Assembly (NCBI GenBank): GCA_946403615.1
Contig: CAMJAO010000099.1
Span: forward strand, 1 to 7,427
Source: an uncultured Prevotellaceae bacterium
GTDB taxonomy: Bacteria > Bacteroidota > Bacteroidia > Bacteroidales > Bacteroidaceae
Direction: 5' to 3'
Length of the DNA stretch: 7,427 bases
A model generated the notes under the pieces. The model saw only the letters and a program-made list of their open reading frames with translations, was not told where the DNA came from and made no database searches. Shown here in pieces: positions 1 through 6,269 of this stretch; the stretch's first letter is position 1, and each line of letters begins with the position of its first letter. A program made the position numbers and the translations under genes.

Positions 1-1353
1 GGCTTGTTGGAGAAACAGAATGTGCCCGGCGGTAACGGTAAGGATGAGTTGTTGTTTGAAATCTACAGCGATGGCGAGTGGCGCCAGGCTTCTTACCTTT
101 CGGAGAATTCTGACGAAAACGGGAAAAAGTACTGGCGTAATGAGACCATCGACCTACAGGAATATGCTGGCAAGACCATTCAGTTCCGTTGGATTGCAAA
201 AGCATTGGTTACTTATAATGGCTATGGAGCCCTCGATAATATCGTCATCGACGGTACCGTGGAGAGCGGTGTGATGTTCAACAAGGACGGTTGGGACGCT
301 TTGAAGGTCAACTACCAGAAGGCTACCAACTCAGGCGACATCTTCACCATCAAGAACAACGGTAAGCAGACCGAGACCGTGAAGAGCGTAACCTTCAATA
401 CCAATGACTTTGTGAGTTCCATCCCCGTGGGACAGCAGTTGGCTGCTGGTTCCGGCATACCTTTCAACATCACCTTTACAGCCAATAACCCGGCTCAGGT
501 GGTGGAAGACGTGATGACGGTCGAGTTTGAGAGTGGCATGACCGCAACCTTCCCCGTACGCGGCGAGGGCCTGGCAGAGGATGTGCTCTACTACGGCTTC
601 GAGATGAATCCGCTCGATTACGACTGGAAGACCGACTTCACCATGATCGACGTGGACAAACAGGTGAACTACAAGTCCAACTATTATCTGACCATTCTTG
701 AGGATGACGGCGGACGTTACGCTTTCACGCAGGTGACGAACAACAACATCGACAATCTGCCCGCACACTCAGGCACACATACCATCGCTGCTTGTGCTCC
801 GGACAACAACTCAGCCGCTGACGACTGGCTCATCAGCAAACAGATTGTGCCGCAGGCCGGTGCCACCTTCGACTTCTATGCACGCAACCTGGGTACAACA
901 AACTCGGTGTTTGTCGGCGACAACGACTTGCACTGCGTGACCGTGCTCGTGAGTGAGACCGACAACAGCAAGACCTCAAACTTCACCGTGGTGATGAGAG
1001 AAACCGAGATGCCTTATCTCGATGGTAACAATTACAACCACTACACGGTTGACCTCTCCGCATACGAGGGTAAACCCATCTATGTGGCTCTCCGTCATAC
1101 CACCGTTTCCGCCAACTGGTTCGCTTTGTTCGACGACTTTACCTTCACCCATGTGGGCGACGTCGTGTCGGGCATCGAAGAGGTGAACAACAGCGTTCGT
1201 AGCAATGCTGAGGTGAGTGTTTACAACGCCAATGGTGTGCTTGTCAAGCAAGGTCTTGGCAACGGCACCATGCAATCGCTCGAGCGCGGTCTGTACATCG
1301 TCAAAGTGAAAGACGGCGACAGTGTGAAGACCTACCGTGTGACGAAGAAATAA
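1..1353 (+). CDS. Partial (5' end missing) secreted choice-of-anchor-J / Hydin-like surface protein with sorting tail
   Basis: The reading frame is open from the first base to the TAA at 1351, so the real start lies upstream; the TTG at 4 is only an internal Leu codon. The visible 450 codons divide into four parts. Codons 1-85 are the end of a J-type beta-sandwich, with 'YAGKTIQFRW' and 'ALDNIVIDG' as its last strands. Codons 105-191 resemble a Hydin/ASH-like domain ('FTIKNNG', then 'FPVRGEG'). Codons 195-385 are a second J-type domain with the family's 'PAHSGTH', 'DDWLIS' (274-279) and 'FDDFTF' (377-382) landmarks. Codons 389-450 begin 'VSGIEEV' and continue 'VYNANGVLVKQG' and 'RGLYIVKV', like a type IX secretion (T9SS type A) sorting tail. 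The role is inferred to be a surface-attached adhesin or scaffold; no catalytic motif is visible. The domain order resembles the start of the gene at 6270, so the two may be paralogues. Confidence 0.85.
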   Translation, partial: GLLEKQNVPGGNGKDELLFEIYSDGEWRQASYLSENSDENGKKYWRNETIDLQEYAGKTIQFRWIAKALVTYNGYGALDNIVIDGTVESGVMFNKDGWDALKVNYQKATNSGDIFTIKNNGKQTETVKSVTFNTNDFVSSIPVGQQLAAGSGIPFNITFTANNPAQVVEDVMTVEFESGMTATFPVRGEGLAEDVLYYGFEMNPLDYDWKTDFTMIDVDKQVNYKSNYYLTILEDDGGRYAFTQVTNNNIDNLPAHSGTHTIAACAPDNNSAADDWLISKQIVPQAGATFDFYARNLGTTNSVFVGDNDLHCVTVLVSETDNSKTSNFTVVMRETEMPYLDGNNYNHYTVDLSAYEGKPIYVALRHTTVSANWFALFDDFTFTHVGDVVSGIEEVNNSVRSNAEVSVYNANGVLVKQGLGNGTMQSLERGLYIVKVKDGDSVKTYRVTKK

Positions 1354-1367
1354 TCTCTTTGGAGTGT

Positions 1368-1451
1368 AGGAGTTTGGGAGTTTAGGAGTTTAGACGGTTG
1401 TCCCGCAAAGGGAAAACGAATGTCTTCACTCCCAAACTCCTGAACTCCTTA
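1368..1451. repeat. Inverted array of 8-base units forming a hairpin
   Basis: Three tandem octamers (aggagttt, gggagttt, aggagttt at 1368-1391) face an inverted set of the same unit (actcccaa, actcctga, actcctta at 1428-1451). The best pairing is a perfect 14-bp stem, 1368-1381 with 1428-1441. An inner stem, 1397-1404 with 1410-1417, pairs 7 of 8 positions around the loop gcaaa. Because the units repeat, other pairing registers are possible. The element starts 14 bases after the upstream stop codon. No T-run follows, so a classical intrinsic terminator is not supported. An mRNA-end stabiliser, attenuator or REP-like dispersed repeat are the alternatives. Confidence 0.8.
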
Positions 1452-1470
1452 ATTCTTAAACACTCTCACC

Positions 1471-1484
1471 CTTAAATCTTTAAG
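1471..1484. promoter_or_regulatory. Perfect dyad directly before the 1487 start codon
   Basis: The sequence cttaaa-tc-tttaag is a perfect 6-bp inverted repeat with a 2-base centre, ending two bases before the ATG at 1487. The loop is too tight for the full RNA stem, but a shortened hairpin or a protein-binding dyad is possible. It occupies the place where a ribosome binding site would lie, and no GGAG-type Shine-Dalgarno is visible there. In AT-rich DNA a dyad of this size can also arise by chance. Confidence 0.3.
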
Positions 1485-1486
1485 CA

Positions 1487-3976
1487 ATGAAAAAATTACT
1501 ACTATTATTACTCTTGATATGCGGTTCGACGGCTGTTTTCGGACAATCACGCGACAAAACCGTCAATCTTGTGGTCAATGTGGGAACAGGTGAGTCGTTG
1601 GAGGGGCAGCCTGTCATATTGAAGCATACCGAATACGGAATCACTTATTCAGGCGTGAAACTCGATGCCGACGGCAAATGCACCGTCAAGGTCTATGCAG
1701 GCCCGCATCATGTGAGTGTGAGTCGCGACGGTTATCAGACTGCGGAAGGCGATTTCACCGTCGATGCCTCGAATGACGGTATGACCGTGACGCTCGACCT
1801 TTTGGAGAAGGTGCGCACACCCTACGCTTTGCAGGCGCGTGTGGAGCACGATGCCGTTACTGGCAACAACGACATACAAATGGAGTGGAATACCGAACCG
1901 CCAGTGTTTTTTGACGATTTTGAGGATTACGAGCCTTTCTCCATTCATTTCGGCGAGTGGACGGGTATCGATGCCGACGGACTGGCTGCTGCCGCACTTT
2001 TGGGCAACTATCCCAACCGTTGCGTGTTCCAATACGCACAGATTATCAATCCCCTGACCGTAGAACCCACTTGGTGGTATGATTATCCCATTCTGCGCCC
2101 CTACAGCGGCAAACAGTATGTGGGATTCACGCGTACAGAGTCGGGCGGTGCCAACGACGACTGGCTCATCTCGCCTGTCGTCACTCCCGGCTTGGAAAAT
2201 ATGCTCATGTTCAAAGCCAAAGCCGCCGACCAGTTTAACGAGCGCTTCCAGGTGTACATCACCACCAAGACCGACAATCCCGTGCAGGGCGATTTCGTGC
2301 GACTGGATGCCGGCAATTACGAGACCGCAGACATGAAAGGGTGGAAAACCTGCGAATATGACCTGAGCGCCTATGCCGGTCAGCAGGTGAAATTCGCCAT
2401 CCGTTATATCAGTGATTACAACCGTTACGGGTCGTTCATGCTCATGGTCGATGATGTGTTTGTGGGTCAGGCCAATGCTTATGAAAAAACGATAACCATG
2501 ACCAAGGCCCGTCGTGCACATCGCTCCGAGGCCAATCCTTTCGAGGTGTTCCATATCTTCCTTGACGGTGTGGAGAAGGGCATCACCGATGCCTACAATT
2601 ACACACTGACCAATGTGCCGGCCGGTGCCCATACCCTTGGTGTGAAAGCCGTGTATCAGGCTGCCGAGAGCGAAGTAGTTACCACAGAGGTGAACATCGA
2701 CGCGGCGTCATTTGCGCCCGTGCAGTTCAATGTCAGCACTAACAGTGTGATAGGTGCCGACGGACAGGTGCTCCATTTGGTCAGCACCTCTACGTCAGAG
2801 GCTTACCACCTCACCGTGACTGACGGAAAGGTGGCATTGGCGTCGCTGCCATTGGGCGATTATGTCGTCAATGTGGAGGAAGGTGCGTTCAATGAATATC
2901 AGCAGACCATCCATGTCGCAGGCGAACAGACCTTCGATATCATACTCACCGACCGGATGCTCACTCCGTATAACATCACCGCCGATGTGACCGTCGAAGG
3001 AGATGCGGGTACAGCCGTGCTGCGCTGGAACCAGGAGTTGATTTTCACCGACAGTTTTGAGGATTATCCCGATTTCGCCACAGGTACGTTTGGCGAATGG
3101 ACCACTTATGACTTCGACCAGTTGCCCGTCTATCCCATCGGACTCGGCTCTGCTACGAACATTGTGTCGTTCCCGGGCTCAGGCACTGCCGGCAATCCCA
3201 CACCGATACCGCCTATGGTGTTCAACCCGTGGAATACCACACCGCCGATGTTGCCTACCGACGTCGCCATCATGGCACCCACAGGCGATAAGACGGTCAT
3301 CTTCTTCTCGCCGCAGCGCGGAAAGGCTGACAAGTGGCTCATCTCGCCCCTGCTCGATATCCGCGAGGGTTATAAACTGCGCGCCACGCTGAAATCTTAC
3401 GAGGCCATGTATCCCGAGTCCGTGGAGTTCCTGGCTTCTGACGGCAGCGCCGACCCCAACGATTTCTTTGTCATCAGCACAGTCGAGAGTGTTCCCGCAC
3501 AGGAGTGGAACATCTTCGAGACCGACCTGGCGGCTCTTGCCGGCAATCAGGCGCGTCTGGCTGTGCGTTACATCTCTTACGACGCGTTTATCCTACAACT
3601 CGACGATTTCACCGTGGGCCCGGGCGACGGTGAGGCTCCCTTTGTAGATTATGGCAATGTGATACGTTATGACATCTATCTCGACGGCGTGAAAGTAGGT
3701 GAATCGACTACACCTACCTACACCTTCACATCGCTCACTCCAGGGCAGCATGTCGTGGGTATCAAAGCCATCTATAAGAATGGTGAGTCCGAGTTGGCCG
3801 AGTATGTCATCGATGTGGTGTCGGGTGTAGAAACCGTCCGTCTAGATACAGCAACCACAGGTGTTGAGGTCTATAGCCTCTCCGGTCAGAAACTGGGCAC
3901 ACGTCTCTCTAGCCTGCCCGCAGGCATTTATCTGGTGAAATCAGGCAACGAATTCAAAAAAGTTCAGAAGCGATGA
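1487..3976 (+). CDS. Secreted protein with duplicated choice-of-anchor-J units and sorting tail
   Basis: Complete, 829 residues. The ATG at 1487 is chosen because a textbook signal peptide follows at once: MKK, a seven-leucine core, and likely cleavage at VFG|Q (residues 19/20). Cys12 is not in a lipobox, so a lipoprotein is unlikely. Residues 25-105 form a carboxypeptidase-regulatory or PEGA-like beta-sandwich. Residues 112-330 are a J-type domain with 'FEDY' (145-148), 'NDDWLISP' (223-230) and 'LMVDDVFVG'. Residues 352-400 are Fn3-like ('IFLDGV', 'PAGAHTLGVKA'). The same order repeats at 405-500, 505-715 ('FEDY' 524-527, 'KWLISP' 616-621, 'LQLDDFTVG') and 729-776 ('IYLDGV', 'PGQHVVGIKA'), so the gene arose by internal duplication. 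Residues 778-829 ('VSGVETV', 'VEVYSLSGQKLG', 'AGIYLVKSG') are a T9SS-type sorting tail. No enzyme motif is visible; an adhesive or structural surface role is inferred. It overlaps the next gene by four bases. Confidence 0.9.
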   Translation: MKKLLLLLLLICGSTAVFGQSRDKTVNLVVNVGTGESLEGQPVILKHTEYGITYSGVKLDADGKCTVKVYAGPHHVSVSRDGYQTAEGDFTVDASNDGMTVTLDLLEKVRTPYALQARVEHDAVTGNNDIQMEWNTEPPVFFDDFEDYEPFSIHFGEWTGIDADGLAAAALLGNYPNRCVFQYAQIINPLTVEPTWWYDYPILRPYSGKQYVGFTRTESGGANDDWLISPVVTPGLENMLMFKAKAADQFNERFQVYITTKTDNPVQGDFVRLDAGNYETADMKGWKTCEYDLSAYAGQQVKFAIRYISDYNRYGSFMLMVDDVFVGQANAYEKTITMTKARRAHRSEANPFEVFHIFLDGVEKGITDAYNYTLTNVPAGAHTLGVKAVYQAAESEVVTTEVNIDAASFAPVQFNVSTNSVIGADGQVLHLVSTSTSEAYHLTVTDGKVALASLPLGDYVVNVEEGAFNEYQQTIHVAGEQTFDIILTDRMLTPYNITADVTVEGDAGTAVLRWNQELIFTDSFEDYPDFATGTFGEWTTYDFDQLPVYPIGLGSATNIVSFPGSGTAGNPTPIPPMVFNPWNTTPPMLPTDVAIMAPTGDKTVIFFSPQRGKADKWLISPLLDIREGYKLRATLKSYEAMYPESVEFLASDGSADPNDFFVISTVESVPAQEWNIFETDLAALAGNQARLAVRYISYDAFILQLDDFTVGPGDGEAPFVDYGNVIRYDIYLDGVKVGESTTPTYTFTSLTPGQHVVGIKAIYKNGESELAEYVIDVVSGVETVRLDTATTGVEVYSLSGQKLGTRLSSLPAGIYLVKSGNEFKKVQKR
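3973..3976 (+). other. ATGA stop/start overlap coupling two genes
   Basis: The TGA stop of the 1487-3976 gene (3974-3976) overlaps the ATG of the next gene (3973-3975) as ATGA. This arrangement is a known signature of translational coupling. It implies that the two secreted proteins come from one mRNA and are probably made in linked amounts. The A-rich run before it (aaaaaagttcagaag) holds no strong Shine-Dalgarno, which fits reinitiation by the terminating ribosome. Confidence 0.9.
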
Positions 3977-5904
3977 AAAAAACGATATTCTTGTTGTTTG
4001 CACTTCTGACCACATCGGCTGTCATGGCACAGTCGTCGGTGGTCATGGTCGGTGAACGTCCCGCAGCATTGGTCGGTCTTCCAGTAGCGGCTCCTAATGC
4101 CGTGGCATCTCCCCACCGTGCCGAGGGTCTCTCGTCGATGCAGAGGCCGATAGGCTATTGGCCCGACGACAGCATCACCGTCGACCATGTGTGTATCGGT
4201 GCGACAGGCACTTATCCTGTGGGAGCATACATCACCAACAGCATGTTGCGGTCGTATGCCGGTTGTAAGGTGATAGGCGTGCGTTATGCCGTGGGACAGA
4301 CCATTGGCCGCACTCGCGCATTTATCTATAAAGTGCAAGACGGGGCCATCGTCGATGAGCCTGTCGCCCAGAACCAACGCACCTATCCTGGTTGGAACAA
4401 TGTGTTCTTCAATGCCGGCAATGAGTTTGAACTGTCTGGCAACGAGGAATTGATTGTCGGTTTCGACTACGTGGAGAGCGAGGAGATGGTAGCCGCTCAG
4501 ACGGGTGCGCTTTGTACTGTCGGCATGGAAGAAGGTGAGACGGAAAGCAACCTGAGCGGCAACGAATTCCTGCTCTATGGTAATTTTAGTCAGGGTGAGG
4601 GATGGTATCCCATCACGAATGTGGGCATGCTGTGCGTACAACTCATCGTCGATGTGAGCGATCTGCCCGCCAAAGCCCTCGACGTCACTTATCTCGACAC
4701 GGGATTCCGTTATAAGCAGCCCGGCGAGAACGTGGAAATGATGATAGGTGCCACAAACGTGGGCCGCGATGATCTGACGTCGTTCGAACTGGCATACCAA
4801 CTCGATGACCAGGCACCTGTGACGATTTCTTCTGAAAAGAAACTCAAAGCAGGCGCTATGGCTACGCTCCTGCCTGTGCTTCCCCTCACAAATGATATCA
4901 GCGTGGGCAAGCATACCATTAAGGTTTACACCTTCTCTGTTGACGGCGAGGCGGTCACTCCCGATCCCGACAAGGCGATGGAAGCGCACTTCTATGTCTA
5001 TGCCCATCCGCTGGCGCGCAACAAAGTGTATGTGGAGCAATACACCGATCAGGACGAACCGTTGGCTGATGCTGTGAACAGCGTGTTCGACCAGGTGAAA
5101 AGCAATGTTGACCGTATGTGCATGGTCAATGTCTATAAACCGGGCAATCCTCTTGCCATCGCTGAATCGGAGTATCTCACGCGTGCTTATGCTTACACCT
5201 ATCCCTGTTTCACGAGCAACCGCGCTTATTTCCCAGCCGAGGATTACATTGCCTATGATGTCAACTACTACGTGCAGATGGTGGGTCCGTCGTTCGTAAC
5301 AGGCATTGTGGCCGACATCATCTCCCAGGATATTGAGTTCGCCTCTTTTGCCACCATCGAAGCCACACCCGCATACGACCCTGCCACAAAGCAGTTGACC
5401 GTCGATGTGAGCGGCACTCTCTCCGAGGACGCGCTGCCCATTTACGGTGATGTGGGTGTCACCGTGCTCCTGACCGAGGACAACGTGAAGTCATACCAAT
5501 ATTATGTGGATGCACGCAACCGCACTCTGCGCAACAACAATTACCGTCACAACAATGTGTTGCGCCGATACCTGAGTGCACCGATGGGCAGCAAAGCCCT
5601 GATTAACGGCGACACCTATCAAGCACAGTTCACCACGACCCTTGACGATGCGTGGGTGCCAGAAAATTTGACACTTGTGGCATTTGTAACACGCTATACT
5701 GAAAGTGTCACTGCCGATAATCTCAAGGAGATGGATGTCACCAATGCCGAGTCCGTGCCACTGAAAGACATCGTGTCGGGCATCACCGAGGTGAGCAAAG
5801 ACGTTGATACCAATCAGCCCCGCTACAACCTCTCCGGACAGCGCGTTAGCGAGTCCTACCGCGGCATCGTTGTAAGCAAAGGACGAAAATACGTAAATCA
5901 TTAA
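3973..5904 (+). CDS. Omp28-related secreted outer-membrane protein lacking the usual cysteine-pair motif
   Basis: Complete, 643 residues. The signal peptide (MKKTIFLLFALLTTSAVMA) is probably cleaved at VMA|Q (19/20), and the ATG is fixed by the ATGA overlap. Residues 60-225 look like a beta-sandwich ('GCKVIGVRYAV', 'RAFIYKV', 'ELIVGFDYV'). Residues 230-345 are CARDB/Ig-like ('VEMMIGATNVG', 'GKHTIKVYTF'). Residues 350-605 resemble Omp28-related proteins: 'KVYVEQYT' (351-358), 'MVNVY' (384-388), 'NRAYFP' (416-421), 'NNYRHNNVLRRYL' (522-534) and 'NAESVPL' before the tail. In relatives as I recall them, the 'VEEYTG' strand is followed by a WCxxCP-type thioredoxin-like motif; here it is 'DQDEPLADA', with no cysteine. 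Six cysteines remain (74, 98, 181, 221, 383, 412). Residues 603-643 carry 'VSGITEV' and 'YNLSGQRV...GIVV', a Bacteroidales C-terminal tail. A surface or outer-membrane location is likely. The biochemical role of Omp28-like proteins is poorly known, and a redox role looks lost here. Confidence 0.82.
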   Translation: MKKTIFLLFALLTTSAVMAQSSVVMVGERPAALVGLPVAAPNAVASPHRAEGLSSMQRPIGYWPDDSITVDHVCIGATGTYPVGAYITNSMLRSYAGCKVIGVRYAVGQTIGRTRAFIYKVQDGAIVDEPVAQNQRTYPGWNNVFFNAGNEFELSGNEELIVGFDYVESEEMVAAQTGALCTVGMEEGETESNLSGNEFLLYGNFSQGEGWYPITNVGMLCVQLIVDVSDLPAKALDVTYLDTGFRYKQPGENVEMMIGATNVGRDDLTSFELAYQLDDQAPVTISSEKKLKAGAMATLLPVLPLTNDISVGKHTIKVYTFSVDGEAVTPDPDKAMEAHFYVYAHPLARNKVYVEQYTDQDEPLADAVNSVFDQVKSNVDRMCMVNVYKPGNPLAIAESEYLTRAYAYTYPCFTSNRAYFPAEDYIAYDVNYYVQMVGPSFVTGIVADIISQDIEFASFATIEATPAYDPATKQLTVDVSGTLSEDALPIYGDVGVTVLLTEDNVKSYQYYVDARNRTLRNNNYRHNNVLRRYLSAPMGSKALINGDTYQAQFTTTLDDAWVPENLTLVAFVTRYTESVTADNLKEMDVTNAESVPLKDIVSGITEVSKDVDTNQPRYNLSGQRVSESYRGIVVSKGRKYVNH

Positions 5905-5955
5905 GAATGAAGTGTTAAGAGAGGACTACGAAAATAAAGAAATATGAGTTTTGAT

Positions 5956-6049
5956 AATTCGTGGGCATTCATGGACATTCGTGTGAAAGAAAAAAACAGT
6001 TTTGCTTTTCTTTTTATAAATCATGAATTACCATAAATGCCCGCGAATT
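5956..6049. repeat. Long imperfect hairpin built from inverted 10-base units
   Basis: The left arm has three tandem decamers: attcgtgggc (5957-5966), attcatggac (5967-5976) and attcgtgtga (5977-5986). The right arm, read on the other strand, has three more: attcgcgggc (6039-6048), atttatggta (6029-6038) and attcatgatt (6019-6028). Positions 5956-5974 pair with 6031-6049 (one G-U and one mismatch); after a two-base internal loop, 5977-5983 pair with 6022-6028. The centre contains aaagaaaa (5986-5993), which can pair with ttttcttt (6006-6013). It lies 51 bases after the preceding stop. It may end or stabilise the 1487-5904 transcript, or be a dispersed genomic repeat. Confidence 0.8.
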
Positions 6050-6136
6050 GTATAGGACGATTTGTGCTTTGTTATTCTGATCTCTTTCCGAAAAACCTCC
6101 AGTTTTTTCCGAATCTTATTAAAATCCCCGAAATTC

Positions 6137-6167
6137 TTTGATAATTCAAAAAATATATGTAAGTTTG
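6137..6167 (+). promoter_or_regulatory. Bacteroidetes-type promoter for the 6270 gene
   Basis: TTTG at 6137-6140 and TAAGTTTG at 6160-6167 match the known Bacteroides housekeeping sigma-factor consensus (TTTG at about -33, TAnnTTTG at about -7) with a 19-base spacer. Transcription would begin near 6174, giving a leader of about 96 bases. It is the only clean match I found in the intergenic DNA; the 1354-1486 gap has none. The gene at 6270 thus looks independently transcribed. Confidence 0.7.
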
Positions 6168-6190
6168 CAGATTGAAATGTTGTGGAATCC

Positions 6191-6219
6191 TGTTAAGCCT
6201 GACAACAGTTACCTTAACA
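6191..6219 (+). promoter_or_regulatory. Inverted repeat in the leader of the 6270 gene
   Basis: The arms tgttaag (6191-6197) and cttaaca (6213-6219) are a perfect 7-bp inverted repeat around a 15-base loop, roughly 17-45 bases after the predicted transcription start. Overlapping alternatives exist: ctgtt 6190-6194 with aacag 6204-6208, and tgttgt 6178-6183 with acaaca 6202-6207. The leader RNA could therefore switch between pairings. Function is unknown; it could be a leader hairpin or an operator. Confidence 0.35.
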
Positions 6220-6269
6220 AAAAATACTGACAAATATTTATCATTTATATTCACTTAAAATCTACGCTT

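Larger units (their letters stand above)
5905..6269 (+). other. 365-base intergenic region: hairpin array, promoter, AT-rich leader
   Basis: No convincing small gene is seen. The left part (5905-5955) shows nothing recognisable. A long imperfect hairpin occupies 5956-6049. Between it and the promoter lies an AT-rich stretch with a weak hairpin (aaaaac 6091-6096 with gttttt 6102-6107), too poor in GC to call a terminator. A promoter follows at 6137-6167, then a leader of about 96 bases to the ATG at 6270. A change of transcription unit here is therefore likely. Confidence 0.75.

Noticed and set aside
1368..1451. Octamer array considered as a CRISPR array
   Set aside because: The units are 8 bases, directly adjacent and inverted across the centre. 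There are no spacers of even length and no cas genes.
1520..1525. Cys12 of the 829-residue protein considered as a lipoprotein cysteine
   Set aside because: The preceding residues are Leu-Leu-Ile, not a lipobox, which needs Gly, Ala or Ser just before the Cys. A signal peptidase I site at VFG|Q fits better.
1649..2632. Long open frame on the minus strand (327 codons)
   Set aside because: It is antisense to the first half of the duplicated J-domain gene, with no start signal, signal peptide or recognisable domain.
3695..3717. 7-bp inverted repeat gtaggtg / cacctac inside the 829-residue protein gene
   Set aside because: It lies in well-supported coding sequence encoding the second Fn3-like domain; a short coding hairpin like this is expected by chance.
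3964..5040. Long open frame on the minus strand (358 codons)
   Set aside because: It lies wholly opposite the Omp28-like gene, whose signal peptide, family motifs and tail are convincing. Its translation is rich in His, Arg and Cys with no domain, as expected of a shadow frame.
5950..6147. 11-base direct repeat tttgataattc at 5950-5960 and 6137-6147
   Set aside because: It is exact, but short and AT-rich. The second copy overlaps the promoter's TTTG box and the first overlaps the hairpin arm. No attachment-site or mobile-element context supports a meaning.
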